Assembly (NCBI GenBank): GCA_900552445.1
Contig: URZS01000053.1
Span: 1 to 7,028, forward strand
Source: an uncultured Veillonella sp.
Lineage (GTDB): Bacteria > Bacillota > Negativicutes > Veillonellales > Veillonellaceae
Length of the DNA: 7,028 nucleotides
Direction: 5' to 3'
Positions 1 to 6,186 of the stretch are shown here, in pieces. Every line of letters begins with the position of its first letter. The first letter of the stretch is position 1. Below the pieces are notes generated by a model that saw nothing but the letters and a program-made list of their open reading frames with translations, was not told the DNA's origin and did no database searches. A program made the position numbers and the translations under genes.

Positions 1-415
1 ACTTTACAGTGCAACACAAGGTACTATGAACGAATTAGCATCTACTAAAACACGTGTAGATCGTGTAGGTGCAATGGGCGCAGCTATGGCTTCCTTGAAA
101 CCATACTATGTAGATGGAACTGAAAAAGGTCAAATCATGGCTGGCGTTGGCTTGTATCACGGTGAAAAAGCGCTTGCGCTTGGGTATGGTTATGCACCAA
201 ATGATAAATTGTTCTTAAATGCTTCCGTAGGTATTGCTAAAGAAGAGCAAATGTATGGTATGGGCGCTACATGGCGTGTAGGTGCTGGTGAAAGCCTCGT
301 TAAGAAAAACAACCAAGCAATGGAAGAACTTAAAGAGGAAAACCAAGAACTTCAAAATCGCGTAGATAAACTAGAAGCTCTCGTACAACAACTTTTAGAG
401 CAAAAATCTAAATAA
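1..415 (+). CDS. YadA-like trimeric autotransporter adhesin, C-terminal membrane anchor (5' end outside window)
   Basis: The reading frame is open from base 2 to the TAA at 413-415, giving about 137 residues; the passenger lies upstream of the window. A short helical linker containing TKTRVDRVGAMGAAMASL is the typical neck leading into a YadA anchor. Four amphipathic beta segments follow: around PYYVD, GQIMAGVGLYHG to ALGYGYAP, KLFLNASVGI, and MYGMGATWRVG. In this family three chains together form a 12-stranded outer-membrane barrel that anchors a surface fibre used for adhesion. Family members normally end at the last strand. This one continues for about 44 residues (bases about 284-412) as a charged helix with four leucines exactly seven residues apart, and with Met, Asn, Val, Val at the matching a positions. 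That predicts a coiled coil on the periplasmic side. The ATG at 26 is internal, not the true start. The gene is followed by hairpins and faces fruA convergently. The family call is firm; the ligand and the full length are unknown. Confidence 0.9.
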   Translation, partial: LYSATQGTMNELASTKTRVDRVGAMGAAMASLKPYYVDGTEKGQIMAGVGLYHGEKALALGYGYAPNDKLFLNASVGIAKEEQMYGMGATWRVGAGESLVKKNNQAMEELKEENQELQNRVDKLEALVQQLLEQKSK

Positions 416-438
416 GATACATAGTTTTATCAGTAAAA

Positions 439-465
439 ATCTATAAACATGTAAATTTTATAGAT
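439..465. repeat. AT-rich 9-bp inverted repeat downstream of the adhesin gene
   Basis: ATCTATAAA at 439-447 pairs perfectly with TTTATAGAT at 457-465 around a 9-nt loop. It lies 23 nt after the adhesin stop codon. No T-run follows on either strand, so it is a weak terminator at best. It may be a 3'-end stabilising hairpin, or chance in AT-rich DNA. Confidence 0.4.
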
Positions 466-489
466 CCGTAAAAGGTATAAGCTATGATC

Positions 490-521
490 AAAAATACCCT
501 ATGTCATTATTGGCATAGGGT
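490..521 (-). terminator. Hairpin with T-run on the minus strand, second stop for fruA transcription
   Basis: ACCCTATG at 496-503 pairs with CATAGGGT at 514-521. Counting the T·G wobble 504/513 and the pairs 505/512 and 506/511, the stem reaches 11 bp around a 4-nt loop. Read leftward, the stem is followed by A and then five T (complement of 490-494), which is intrinsic-terminator form. Read rightward it is followed only by GTCTTATAT, a poor U-tract. It therefore probably serves leftward transcripts leaving fruA, perhaps as a backup to the stronger hairpin at 534-567. Confidence 0.6.
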
Positions 522-533
522 GTCTTATATAAG

Positions 534-567
534 AAAAGGACTAGAACCCTAGAGTTCTAGTCCTTTT
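534..567. terminator. Bidirectional intrinsic terminator between the adhesin gene and fruA
   Basis: AAAAGGACTAGAAC at 534-547 and GTTCTAGTCCTTTT at 554-567 form a perfect 14-bp stem around a 6-nt loop. The arms end in A4 and T4, so both strands read as a stem followed by U residues. It sits between two converging genes, 34 nt past the fruA stop codon and 118 nt past the adhesin stop. That is where a shared terminator is expected. Confidence 0.88.
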
Positions 568-601
568 GTCATATGTACTAGTATTAAACTAGCTTTTACA
601 A

Positions 602-2587
602 TTATTTTTTCAAGCTTGGTTTTACAAGTGCCAAGATGAAGCAAGCCACAACGGAACCGATTGCGATGGATGCAAGGTATAGAAGTGGGTTGCCGATTGT
701 AGGTACTACGAAGATACCACCGTGTGGAGCGCGTAGTGTACATTCGAAGAACATGGACAACGCACCAGCTGTACCAGCACCGATGATGCAAGCTGGCAAT
801 ACGCGAACAGGATCAGCCGCTGCAAATGGGATGGCACCTTCTGTGATGAAGGAAAGGCCCATGATGTAGTTTGTGATACCAGATTTACGTTCAGCCTCTG
901 TGAAGCGGCTAGGGAAGAATGTAGTACAAAGAGCGATTGCCAATGGAGGAACCATACCGCCTGCCATTACAGCCGCCATGATACCATATTCACCAGTAGC
1001 AAGTGCGCCAGTACCGATAACATAAGCCGCTTTGTTTACAGGACCGCCCATATCAACGGACATCATAGCACCAAAGATGAGACCTAACAATAAGCGGCTA
1101 GTAGTGCCCATGGATTGTAAGGAGTCCATTAACCAGTGGTTAAGTGCGGATACAGGAGGATTGATTACGAAAGTTATAGCTAAACCTATGAACAATACGC
1201 CCAGTACCGGGTAGAAAAGGACTGGTTTTGTACCTTCTAAAGCTTGAGGCAAACCAGATACTAACTTCTTAACTAATAATACTAAATAACCTGCTGCAAA
1301 GCCGGCAATCAATGCGCCAAGGAATCCAGAGCCACCTTGGTTAGCCAATAAGCCACCAACGAAACCAGCTACAAGACCTGGACGGTCAGCAATACTCATA
1401 GCGATGTAACCAGCCAATACTGGTAACATGAAGCCAAAGGAAGCACCACCAATTTGCATAAAGAATGCAGAAAGAGGATTGCCGGAGCCAAAGTTCTTAG
1501 GATTCACAGGATCTAATGTGTCGAATAAGAAGGCGAGGGCAATCAAGATACCGCCACCAATAACGAATGGCAACATGTGAGATACGCCGTTCATCAAGTG
1601 CTTGTAGATTTGACGACCTATGCTGTCAGATGAACTAGCAGCGATTTCAGTAGCTTCGCGGTCTGCTGCAGATGCTTGGTATATAGCTGCTGTGCCGGAC
1701 ATGGCTTCTGTCAAAAGCTCTTCTGCTTTATTAATACCGTTCGCAACCTTAGTTTGAATCATAGGCTTGCCGTTGAAGCGAGCCATTTCTACTTGGCGGT
1801 CAGAAGCGACGATAATGCATTTAGCATGAGCGATTTCTTCTGCTGTAAGCGCATCTTTCACACCAGAGGCGCCGTTCTTTTCAACCTTCAAGGAAATGCC
1901 CATTTCTTTGGCTTTTCGTTCTAAAGATTCAGCAGCCATGTAGGTATGAGCAATACCAGTAGGGCAACCAGTTACAGCTAGTACATCGTAATGTGGATTC
2001 TCTACAGTGACTTTTTCAACTGCTGCAGCCGTTCCAGCCGCTACAGCTGCTGTGCTAGCGTCACCTACTTCAGCTTCCTCTGCTTTCGGTTCTGCCGTTT
2101 TGATGAAACCTTCAACAGATGGATCAAAGTTACCTTGTTCTTTAGCTGTTACGAGTTCCAAGAAGCGTTCTACCGTTGGAGCAGCGATGAGGGCTTCTTT
2201 GAAATCAGGGTCGATAACCATCATAGCTAATTGGCTCAATACCTCTACATGAGTGTCCGCTGCGCCTTCTGGTGCAGCAATCATGAAGAATAAACGAGAT
2301 GGTTGACCGTCGAGTGCTTCGAAGTCTACGCCGTGAGGCACAACCATAGCTGCAAGACCTGCTTCTTTTACGCCTGCGGATTTAGCATGTGGTGTAGCGA
2401 TGCCGTCGCCAAGGCCGGTAGATCCAGATTCTTCACGAGCGAACACGGCTGCTAAGTACTCACCTTTGTCGATGAGGTTGCCGCCTTTTTCCATTAACTC
2501 GCCTAAGGTATAAATAGCGTCAGCCTTTGTAACAGGGTCTGCATTTAGCAGGACGGATTGAGGTTTTAATAAATCAGTGATTTGCAT
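602..2587 (-). CDS. fruA: Fructose-specific PTS permease, fused EIIA-EIIB-EIIC
   Basis: This inner-membrane permease imports fructose and phosphorylates it to fructose-1-phosphate. At 661 residues it has the Firmicute order IIA-IIB-IIC. The IIA domain spans about 1-148 and has the phospho-His motif GIATPHAKS (His67). An Ala/Glu-rich linker covers about 163-195. The IIB domain spans about 198-295 with the phospho-Cys motif TGCPTGIAHTYMAAE (Cys208). A second polar linker covers about 303-325. The hydrophobic IIC domain runs from about 328 to 657 and carries the family signature FITEGAIPFAAADP at 580-593. The ATG at 2587-2585 is supported by AAGGAG (complement of 2595-2600) 7 nt upstream. fruK lies 33 nt upstream on the same strand, so the two are almost certainly co-transcribed and process the same sugar. 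Fructose is the best substrate call because of the adjacent 1-phosphofructokinase. Mannose or another hexose cannot be excluded from sequence alone. Confidence 0.95.
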   Translation of the reverse strand: MQITDLLKPQSVLLNADPVTKADAIYTLGELMEKGGNLIDKGEYLAAVFAREESGSTGLGDGIATPHAKSAGVKEAGLAAMVVPHGVDFEALDGQPSRLFFMIAAPEGAADTHVEVLSQLAMMVIDPDFKEALIAAPTVERFLELVTAKEQGNFDPSVEGFIKTAEPKAEEAEVGDASTAAVAAGTAAAVEKVTVENPHYDVLAVTGCPTGIAHTYMAAESLERKAKEMGISLKVEKNGASGVKDALTAEEIAHAKCIIVASDRQVEMARFNGKPMIQTKVANGINKAEELLTEAMSGTAAIYQASAADREATEIAASSSDSIGRQIYKHLMNGVSHMLPFVIGGGILIALAFLFDTLDPVNPKNFGSGNPLSAFFMQIGGASFGFMLPVLAGYIAMSIADRPGLVAGFVGGLLANQGGSGFLGALIAGFAAGYLVLLVKKLVSGLPQALEGTKPVLFYPVLGVLFIGLAITFVINPPVSALNHWLMDSLQSMGTTSRLLLGLIFGAMMSVDMGGPVNKAAYVIGTGALATGEYGIMAAVMAGGMVPPLAIALCTTFFPSRFTEAERKSGITNYIMGLSFITEGAIPFAAADPVRVLPACIIGAGTAGALSMFFECTLRAPHGGIFVVPTIGNPLLYLASIAIGSVVACFILALVKPSLKK

Positions 2588-2620
2588 ATATGTACTCCTT
2601 GATTTAAATAAAATGTAAAA

Positions 2621-3535
2621 CTAGTTAACTCGTACTTGTGAAAGTAATGCTTCTACTTCCGCTAGTGTAGCGAGGTTTTCAGAGTAAGCAGAGGCAGAGC
2701 CACTGGAGATACCCCAGTACAGTGCCTCTTGTAAATCGCCTGTCTTTTCAAAGCCTGTAATAAAGCCTGCTACCATGGAGTCGCCAGCGCCTACAGAATT
2801 TACGAGTGTCCCCTTAGGGGCAGGACTCGTATATACAGTGCCATCAGCTGCGACCAAGATAGCTCCCTCACCAGCCATAGAGATAAGCACATGCTGTGCG
2901 CCTTTCTCTTGCAATGCTTTCGCCGCTTCTATGAGGTCATCCTTTGTAGAAAGGGGACGACCAAAGATTTCGCTAAGTTCATGATTGTTAGGTTTAATCA
3001 AGAACGGTTTATATGGCAATACTCGTGTAAGTAAATCCTTTGTAGCATCTACGACGATACGAATGTTTTTATGTTGTAAGCGCTCCATAATGAGCTCGTA
3101 CATATCGCTAGGTAAGCTAGAAGGAATACTGCCTGCCAGAATCAGTGTGTCTTGTTCTGTCAAAGAGTCGAGCTGTTTGTAGAGTGCTTCTAATTCGTCG
3201 GACCCAATGATAGGGCCACGGCCGTTGATCTCTGTTTCCTCATCAGAGGCTTTCACCTTAACATTGATGCGGGTTAATCCTTCGCGGAGGCGAATGAAAT
3301 CTTCTTTTACGCCGAAGCTATTGAGCTGTGTAACGATTTCTTCACCTGTAAAGCCGGCGATAAAACCGAGTGCCGTAGTATCCATGCCCAAGTTGTTGAG
3401 CACGATAGATACATTGATACCCTTGCCGCCACCAAGAACGTATTCTTGGGTTGTACGATTAATGGTGCCCGTCTTGAGTTGGTCAAGGCGTACGATATAA
3501 TCGAGGGCTGGGTTAAAGGTAATGGTGTAAATCAT
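2621..3535 (-). CDS. fruK: 1-phosphofructokinase (PfkB/ribokinase family)
   Basis: This cytoplasmic kinase converts fructose-1-phosphate, the product of FruA, to fructose-1,6-bisphosphate with ATP and so feeds glycolysis. The 304-residue length is normal for the FruK/LacC branch of the PfkB family. The N-terminus MIYTITFNPALDYIV is typical of FruK. The sugar-phosphate binding region GGGKGINVS lies at 35-43 and KPNNHEL at 181-187. The C-terminal PfkB signature VGAGDSMVAG lies at 248-257, with Asp252 as the expected catalytic base. The ATG at 3535-3533 has AAGGGG (complement of 3543-3548) 7 nt upstream. The stop is TAG, and fruA begins 33 nt further on. The related LacC enzyme (tagatose-6-phosphate kinase) is similar, but the fruA partner favours FruK. 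No regulator gene precedes it; instead there is a tandem repeat array upstream. Confidence 0.95.
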   Translation of the reverse strand: MIYTITFNPALDYIVRLDQLKTGTINRTTQEYVLGGGKGINVSIVLNNLGMDTTALGFIAGFTGEEIVTQLNSFGVKEDFIRLREGLTRINVKVKASDEETEINGRGPIIGSDELEALYKQLDSLTEQDTLILAGSIPSSLPSDMYELIMERLQHKNIRIVVDATKDLLTRVLPYKPFLIKPNNHELSEIFGRPLSTKDDLIEAAKALQEKGAQHVLISMAGEGAILVAADGTVYTSPAPKGTLVNSVGAGDSMVAGFITGFEKTGDLQEALYWGISSGSASAYSENLATLAEVEALLSQVRVN

Positions 3536-3560
3536 ACAAATTCCCCTTGATAAGATAAAT

Positions 3561-3668
3561 TAATTAGCCTGCGATTGGCAAATCTTGTAATTAGCCTCTG
3601 ATTGGCTAATCTTGTAATTAGCCTATGATTGGCTAATCCTATAATTAGCGTATGATTGGTTGATCTTG
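3561..3668. repeat. Four tandem 27-bp hairpin units between the antiporter gene and fruK
   Basis: Units lie end to end at 3561-3587, 3588-3614, 3615-3641 and 3642-3668. Each begins TAATTAGC and contains GATTGG followed by a copy of CTAATCTTG or a close variant. Neighbouring units differ at 3, 3 and 5 of 27 positions. Units 2 and 3 each hold a perfect dyad, ATTAGCC / GGCTAAT, around a 7-nt loop. Unit 1 has one mismatch in the stem, and unit 4 has two wobbles and a G/G clash. Unit 4 contains the antiporter's last codons and its stop codon (3645-3647). Units 1-3 are non-coding, with stops in the continuing frame. The array fills most of the 109-nt gap and ends 25 nt before the fruK start codon. 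Possible roles are an operator array, an RNA processing or stability element, or a slippage-prone repeat. None is established. Confidence 0.85.
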
Positions 3669-5042
3669 CTTCCGTAATCGTAGCCAATATATGATTGGTA
3701 CGAGATATAGGAAGAAGGTGAATGGCACATAGCCTGCTATGCTAGTCCCCATCATAACTACAGGTACATAAGCGGCGATGTTCCATGGTAGTAAGGGGGC
3801 AATGACGATGCCACTATTTTCAAAGTCGAGCATCACTTCTTCATCTTGAATACCCCGTTTTGCGTAGGTAATACGCATAATAGAATGTGTCATCACAACC
3901 GCGATAGATTGACTACAACCTACAGCGCCGGTTAAGAGTGCGAGGCCTACATTGGCAGCAAATACATCGCTCCGCGTTTTAGCTCGTTCCAATAGTTGTC
4001 TAACATCATTCCAGAAGCCAACCCCTTCGAGCATACCTGAAATGGCAGTGGCCATAAAGATGGATAATGTAGGGATGAACATAGTTTGCAATCCACCGCC
4101 GTGAATGATATCTGCTAGTGGATTGTAATGAGGTAGTTCAAAGCCTGTTAAGGTATACCAGCCTAGTTCGGAAAGGGTAGCTCCTTGATTTGTATAAGCT
4201 AGAATTGCTGCTGCTAATGCACTGAGGCCGATAGGCCATCGGATAGATACTTTCAAAGGCAATAGACCGATGACGATCATCACTGGAATCCATAAGGTCC
4301 AATCGATGTTGAACACAAAGTGGATTGTATCGGACAGCAAGCTATTAGCATAGTTGAGCGGGAACCACTGAGATAGTAATAGATACAGCACTGTGGAAAT
4401 CACAAGTGCTGGCAGACCATCCTTAAACATAATAGGGATATTGGTTGGTACCTTTGTATGCGTTAAAGTCGCTACGAGAGAGGCACTAGAGGATAAAGGA
4501 CCATTCCGATCCCCAAAGTACGCTCCTGCTATAATGGCGCCTGCTACGATATCCTCTGGAATATTACCAGCCCTTGCCATCGTGATGAGCACGATACCCA
4601 TGGTACCCACAGTTCCTAGTGCTGTGCCTAATAGCATGCTCACTAAGGCAGTTAATAAGAAGGCGGAGGGAATGAAGATAGACGGACTAATTAAATCGAT
4701 GCCCGTAGCAATAATCATAGGGATAATGCCTGCAGCTTGCCACATGGCGATGAGCCAACCGATAAGGAGGAAGATTTGCATCACTACGATGGACGTTTTA
4801 GCACCTGTCCACGATAGGTTTAACAGCTCCTTTGGTTGATATCCTTTGCGATAAAATACAAAGGCCATAATACACCATACTGCAATTAAGGCGAAGCCGA
4901 TAGCAATGCCGTTAGCGAGTGCTATGATGATGACAAGTATGGATGCTAGTAAGCCTATGAGGGGCTCTACATTACTCGGCATGAGCGTACGGCCTTGTTG
5001 GTATTTTAGGAACGCATTTAATATGAGTTGTAACCACTTCAT
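3645..5042 (-). CDS. NhaC-family Na+/H+ (or organic acid) antiporter
   Basis: This is a polytopic inner-membrane protein of up to 465 residues, with about 11-12 hydrophobic segments between residues 27 and 455. Its family marks are GAYFGDRNGPLSSSAS at 173-188, matching the NhaC hallmark GxxFGDxxSPLS, and ENSGIVIAPLLPWN at 408-421, matching the E-(D/N)-SG...PLxPWN block. Relatives include Na+/H+ antiporters and the malate/lactate exchanger MleN, so the substrate is uncertain. The acidic and hydroxyl residues usually found after PLS (often DTTN) are replaced here by SSAS. The first ATG (5042-5040) lies 1 nt after the dapF stop but has no good Shine-Dalgarno. The ATG at 4982-4980 (residue 21) has only a weak AAGG 10 nt upstream. 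Translational coupling to dapF makes the first start plausible, but the true N-terminus is open. The last seven codons and the stop fall inside a unit of the tandem 27-bp array. Confidence 0.85.
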   Translation of the reverse strand: MKWLQLILNAFLKYQQGRTLMPSNVEPLIGLLASILVIIIALANGIAIGFALIAVWCIMAFVFYRKGYQPKELLNLSWTGAKTSIVVMQIFLLIGWLIAMWQAAGIIPMIIATGIDLISPSIFIPSAFLLTALVSMLLGTALGTVGTMGIVLITMARAGNIPEDIVAGAIIAGAYFGDRNGPLSSSASLVATLTHTKVPTNIPIMFKDGLPALVISTVLYLLLSQWFPLNYANSLLSDTIHFVFNIDWTLWIPVMIVIGLLPLKVSIRWPIGLSALAAAILAYTNQGATLSELGWYTLTGFELPHYNPLADIIHGGGLQTMFIPTLSIFMATAISGMLEGVGFWNDVRQLLERAKTRSDVFAANVGLALLTGAVGCSQSIAVVMTHSIMRITYAKRGIQDEEVMLDFENSGIVIAPLLPWNIAAYVPVVMMGTSIAGYVPFTFFLYLVPIIYWLRLRKQDQPIIR

Positions 5043-5043
5043 C

Positions 5044-5877
5044 TTAGTCGATAGGAAGTTCTGTTTCGAAGACTTCCTCGGCAGGTCCTGTCATGAGCAC
5101 CGTGCCATCCTCCAAGTATGAAATATGTAATGTCCCTAAATAAAGTTCTACATCTACTTCGCGACCTGTTAATCCTTTTTCAAAGGACATAACTGCAGAG
5201 GCACAAGAGCCTGTACCGCATGCTAATGTAGCACCTGCGCCGCGTTCCCAAGTGCGCACCTTGATATGCTTGTCGTTTACAACCTCGATGTAGTTAACAT
5301 TTGTATTGGATGGGAATGCATCGTGCTTTTCAAGGATAGGCCCTTGTGTTGTTACCGGTGCTTTTGTAATATTGTCGATGAACACCTCTGTGTGCGGTAC
5401 ACCGAGCAATACGGAGCTGACCGTTACGGTTTCGCCGTTTACATCGAGGTCTACGTCGATAACCTTATCCATATCTACATTCATAGGAATGTCTTGAGAT
5501 TTAAAGAATGGTTTGCCCATGTCTACTGTAACTTGTGTTACGATACCGTTTTCGATGGTTAAGGTAGGTTTCATTACACCTGCCAAGGTTTCGATGGTGA
5601 AAGTCTCTTTCGTAGTTTCACCGTGTTCGTAAGCGTATTTTGCAAAGCAGCGAATGGCGTTGCCGCACATTTCTGCTTCACTACCATCGGAGTTGATGAT
5701 GCGCATGCGTACATCGCATGTTTCAGAAGGAACTAGGATGGCAAGACCGTCGGCACCAATACCTGTGCGGCGATCGCAAAGGCGAATAGCGAGGTCTGTG
5801 TAATCTTTCTCAGTCCCTTTTGGGTCAGCAAAGAGGATAAAATCATTGCCGAGACCATGCATTTTAGTTAATTTCAT
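5044..5877 (-). CDS. dapF: Diaminopimelate epimerase
   Basis: This cytoplasmic, cofactor-independent racemase converts LL- to meso-diaminopimelate, the last step before lysine and the source of meso-DAP for peptidoglycan. The protein is 277 residues, the family's usual size. The N-terminus MKLTKMHGLGNDF is canonical. The two catalytic cysteines are present: Cys71 in EMCGNAIRC and Cys220 in RGAGATLACGTGSCAS. The substrate-binding blocks NVNYIEVV (193-200) and RTWERGAG (208-215) are also intact. The ATG at 5877-5875 is chosen because AGGAG (complement of 5883-5887) sits 5 nt upstream. An in-frame TTG at 5892-5890 would add five residues and place the ribosome-binding site inside the gene, so it is rejected. 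The gene is first in a leftward unit and the antiporter gene follows after 1 nt. Its leader can form competing hairpins. Confidence 0.97.
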   Translation of the reverse strand: MKLTKMHGLGNDFILFADPKGTEKDYTDLAIRLCDRRTGIGADGLAILVPSETCDVRMRIINSDGSEAEMCGNAIRCFAKYAYEHGETTKETFTIETLAGVMKPTLTIENGIVTQVTVDMGKPFFKSQDIPMNVDMDKVIDVDLDVNGETVTVSSVLLGVPHTEVFIDNITKAPVTTQGPILEKHDAFPSNTNVNYIEVVNDKHIKVRTWERGAGATLACGTGSCASAVMSFEKGLTGREVDVELYLGTLHISYLEDGTVLMTGPAEEVFETELPID

Positions 5878-5928
5878 AAAGTCTCCTATCAATAAGTAAG
5901 ACTTTCACCATGAAGCCCGTGAAAGTCT
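5878..5928 (-). promoter_or_regulatory. dapF leader with competing pairings near the ribosome-binding site
   Basis: Read in the transcript direction, AGACTTTCAC (5928-5919) is followed by a 10-nt loop and its perfect complement GTGAAAGTCT (5908-5899). After 14 nt comes a second AGACTTT (5884-5878), which overlaps the Shine-Dalgarno and abuts the ATG. The middle element can therefore pair either with the upstream copy (10 bp, leaving the ribosome-binding site free) or with the downstream copy (7 bp, covering part of the site). The pairings are seen directly in the sequence. A regulatory role, and any ligand or protein that would shift the balance, is inference. Confidence 0.45.
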
Positions 5929-5954
5929 CAGATGTATATAGTTATATATTCTAT

Positions 5955-5963
5955 ATTATAACA
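5955..5963 (-). promoter_or_regulatory. Probable extended -10 promoter of dapF
   Basis: The minus strand reads TGTTATAAT, a perfect -10 hexamer with the TG extension. No convincing -35 box lies 16-18 nt upstream, as is common with extended -10 promoters. Transcription would start near 5948, leaving a leader of about 70 nt that includes the hairpin elements at 5878-5928. Confidence 0.6.
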
Positions 5964-6116
5964 TAAATGGCATTTGATTATGAGAAAAAATCTTATAAAA
6001 TTATGGCGAAATAGACGAAATATTAACCTTCTTTTAGTCCCTGTCTAAATTGATTGATGCGTCAAAAACAACCCATGTGGGATGCCCTTTAAGGCTGATA
6101 GATGTTGTCTAATTAC
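5964..6116. other. Divergent intergenic DNA between the dapF and ptsI promoters
   Basis: This is the middle of a 309-nt gene-free region separating divergent dapF and ptsI. No coding frame, tRNA or convincing stem-loop is visible. The minus strand carries a T5 run (complement of 6065-6069) after a C/G-rich stretch, but the available stems there are only about 3 bp. No match to the usual catabolite-responsive element pattern was recognised by eye. Binding sites for a regulator of either gene could lie here but cannot be identified from one sequence. Confidence 0.4.
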
Positions 6117-6145
6117 TTTATTGTTTAACGGAGAAATGATAAAAT
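6117..6145 (+). promoter_or_regulatory. Probable ptsI promoter
   Basis: TGATAAAAT at 6137-6145 gives an extended -10 (TG, one base, TAAAAT, 5 of 6 to consensus). The hexamer TTTATT at 6117-6122, with a 17-nt spacer, is a weak -35. The predicted start is near 6152, leaving a leader of about 35 nt that ends with the AGAGGA ribosome-binding site at 6175-6180. Confidence 0.5.
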
Positions 6146-6186
6146 AAAGAGTAATGTAGTTTATCGTAATAGAAAGAGGAACACAT

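Noticed and set aside
549..869. Short open frames on both strands overlapping the 3' end of fruA
   Set aside because: They overlap the conserved IIC domain or the terminator and show no domain or ribosome-binding support.
3552..3581. Promoter for fruK reading TTGCCA, 18 nt, TATCTT on the minus strand
   Set aside because: The hexamers are fair, but the start point would fall near 3545, inside the fruK ribosome-binding site, so the transcript would lack it.
3561..3668. CRISPR-like array, because of the regular repeat length
   Set aside because: The units are directly contiguous with no spacers, there are only four, they differ from one another, and one is part of a coding sequence. No cas gene is nearby.
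3679..3705. Fifth copy of the 27-bp unit inside the antiporter coding region
   Set aside because: It shares ATGATTGG and TAGCC but needs an insertion to align and is out of phase with the array (39 nt instead of 27), so it is at most a degenerate remnant.
4393..4839. Plus-strand open frame of 148 codons inside the antiporter gene
   Set aside because: It lies opposite a well-supported membrane protein gene, lacks a recognisable domain, and is the expected mirror of hydrophobic codons.
5878..5892. TTG start for dapF giving a five-residue N-terminal extension
   Set aside because: The Shine-Dalgarno AGGAG lies between the TTG and the ATG at 5877 and is correctly placed for the ATG. The family begins at MKLTKMHGLGNDF.
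6061..6092. Intrinsic terminator on the minus strand ending in a T5 run
   Set aside because: The stems that can form before the T-run are only about 3 bp, and there is no upstream leftward gene that would need terminating there.
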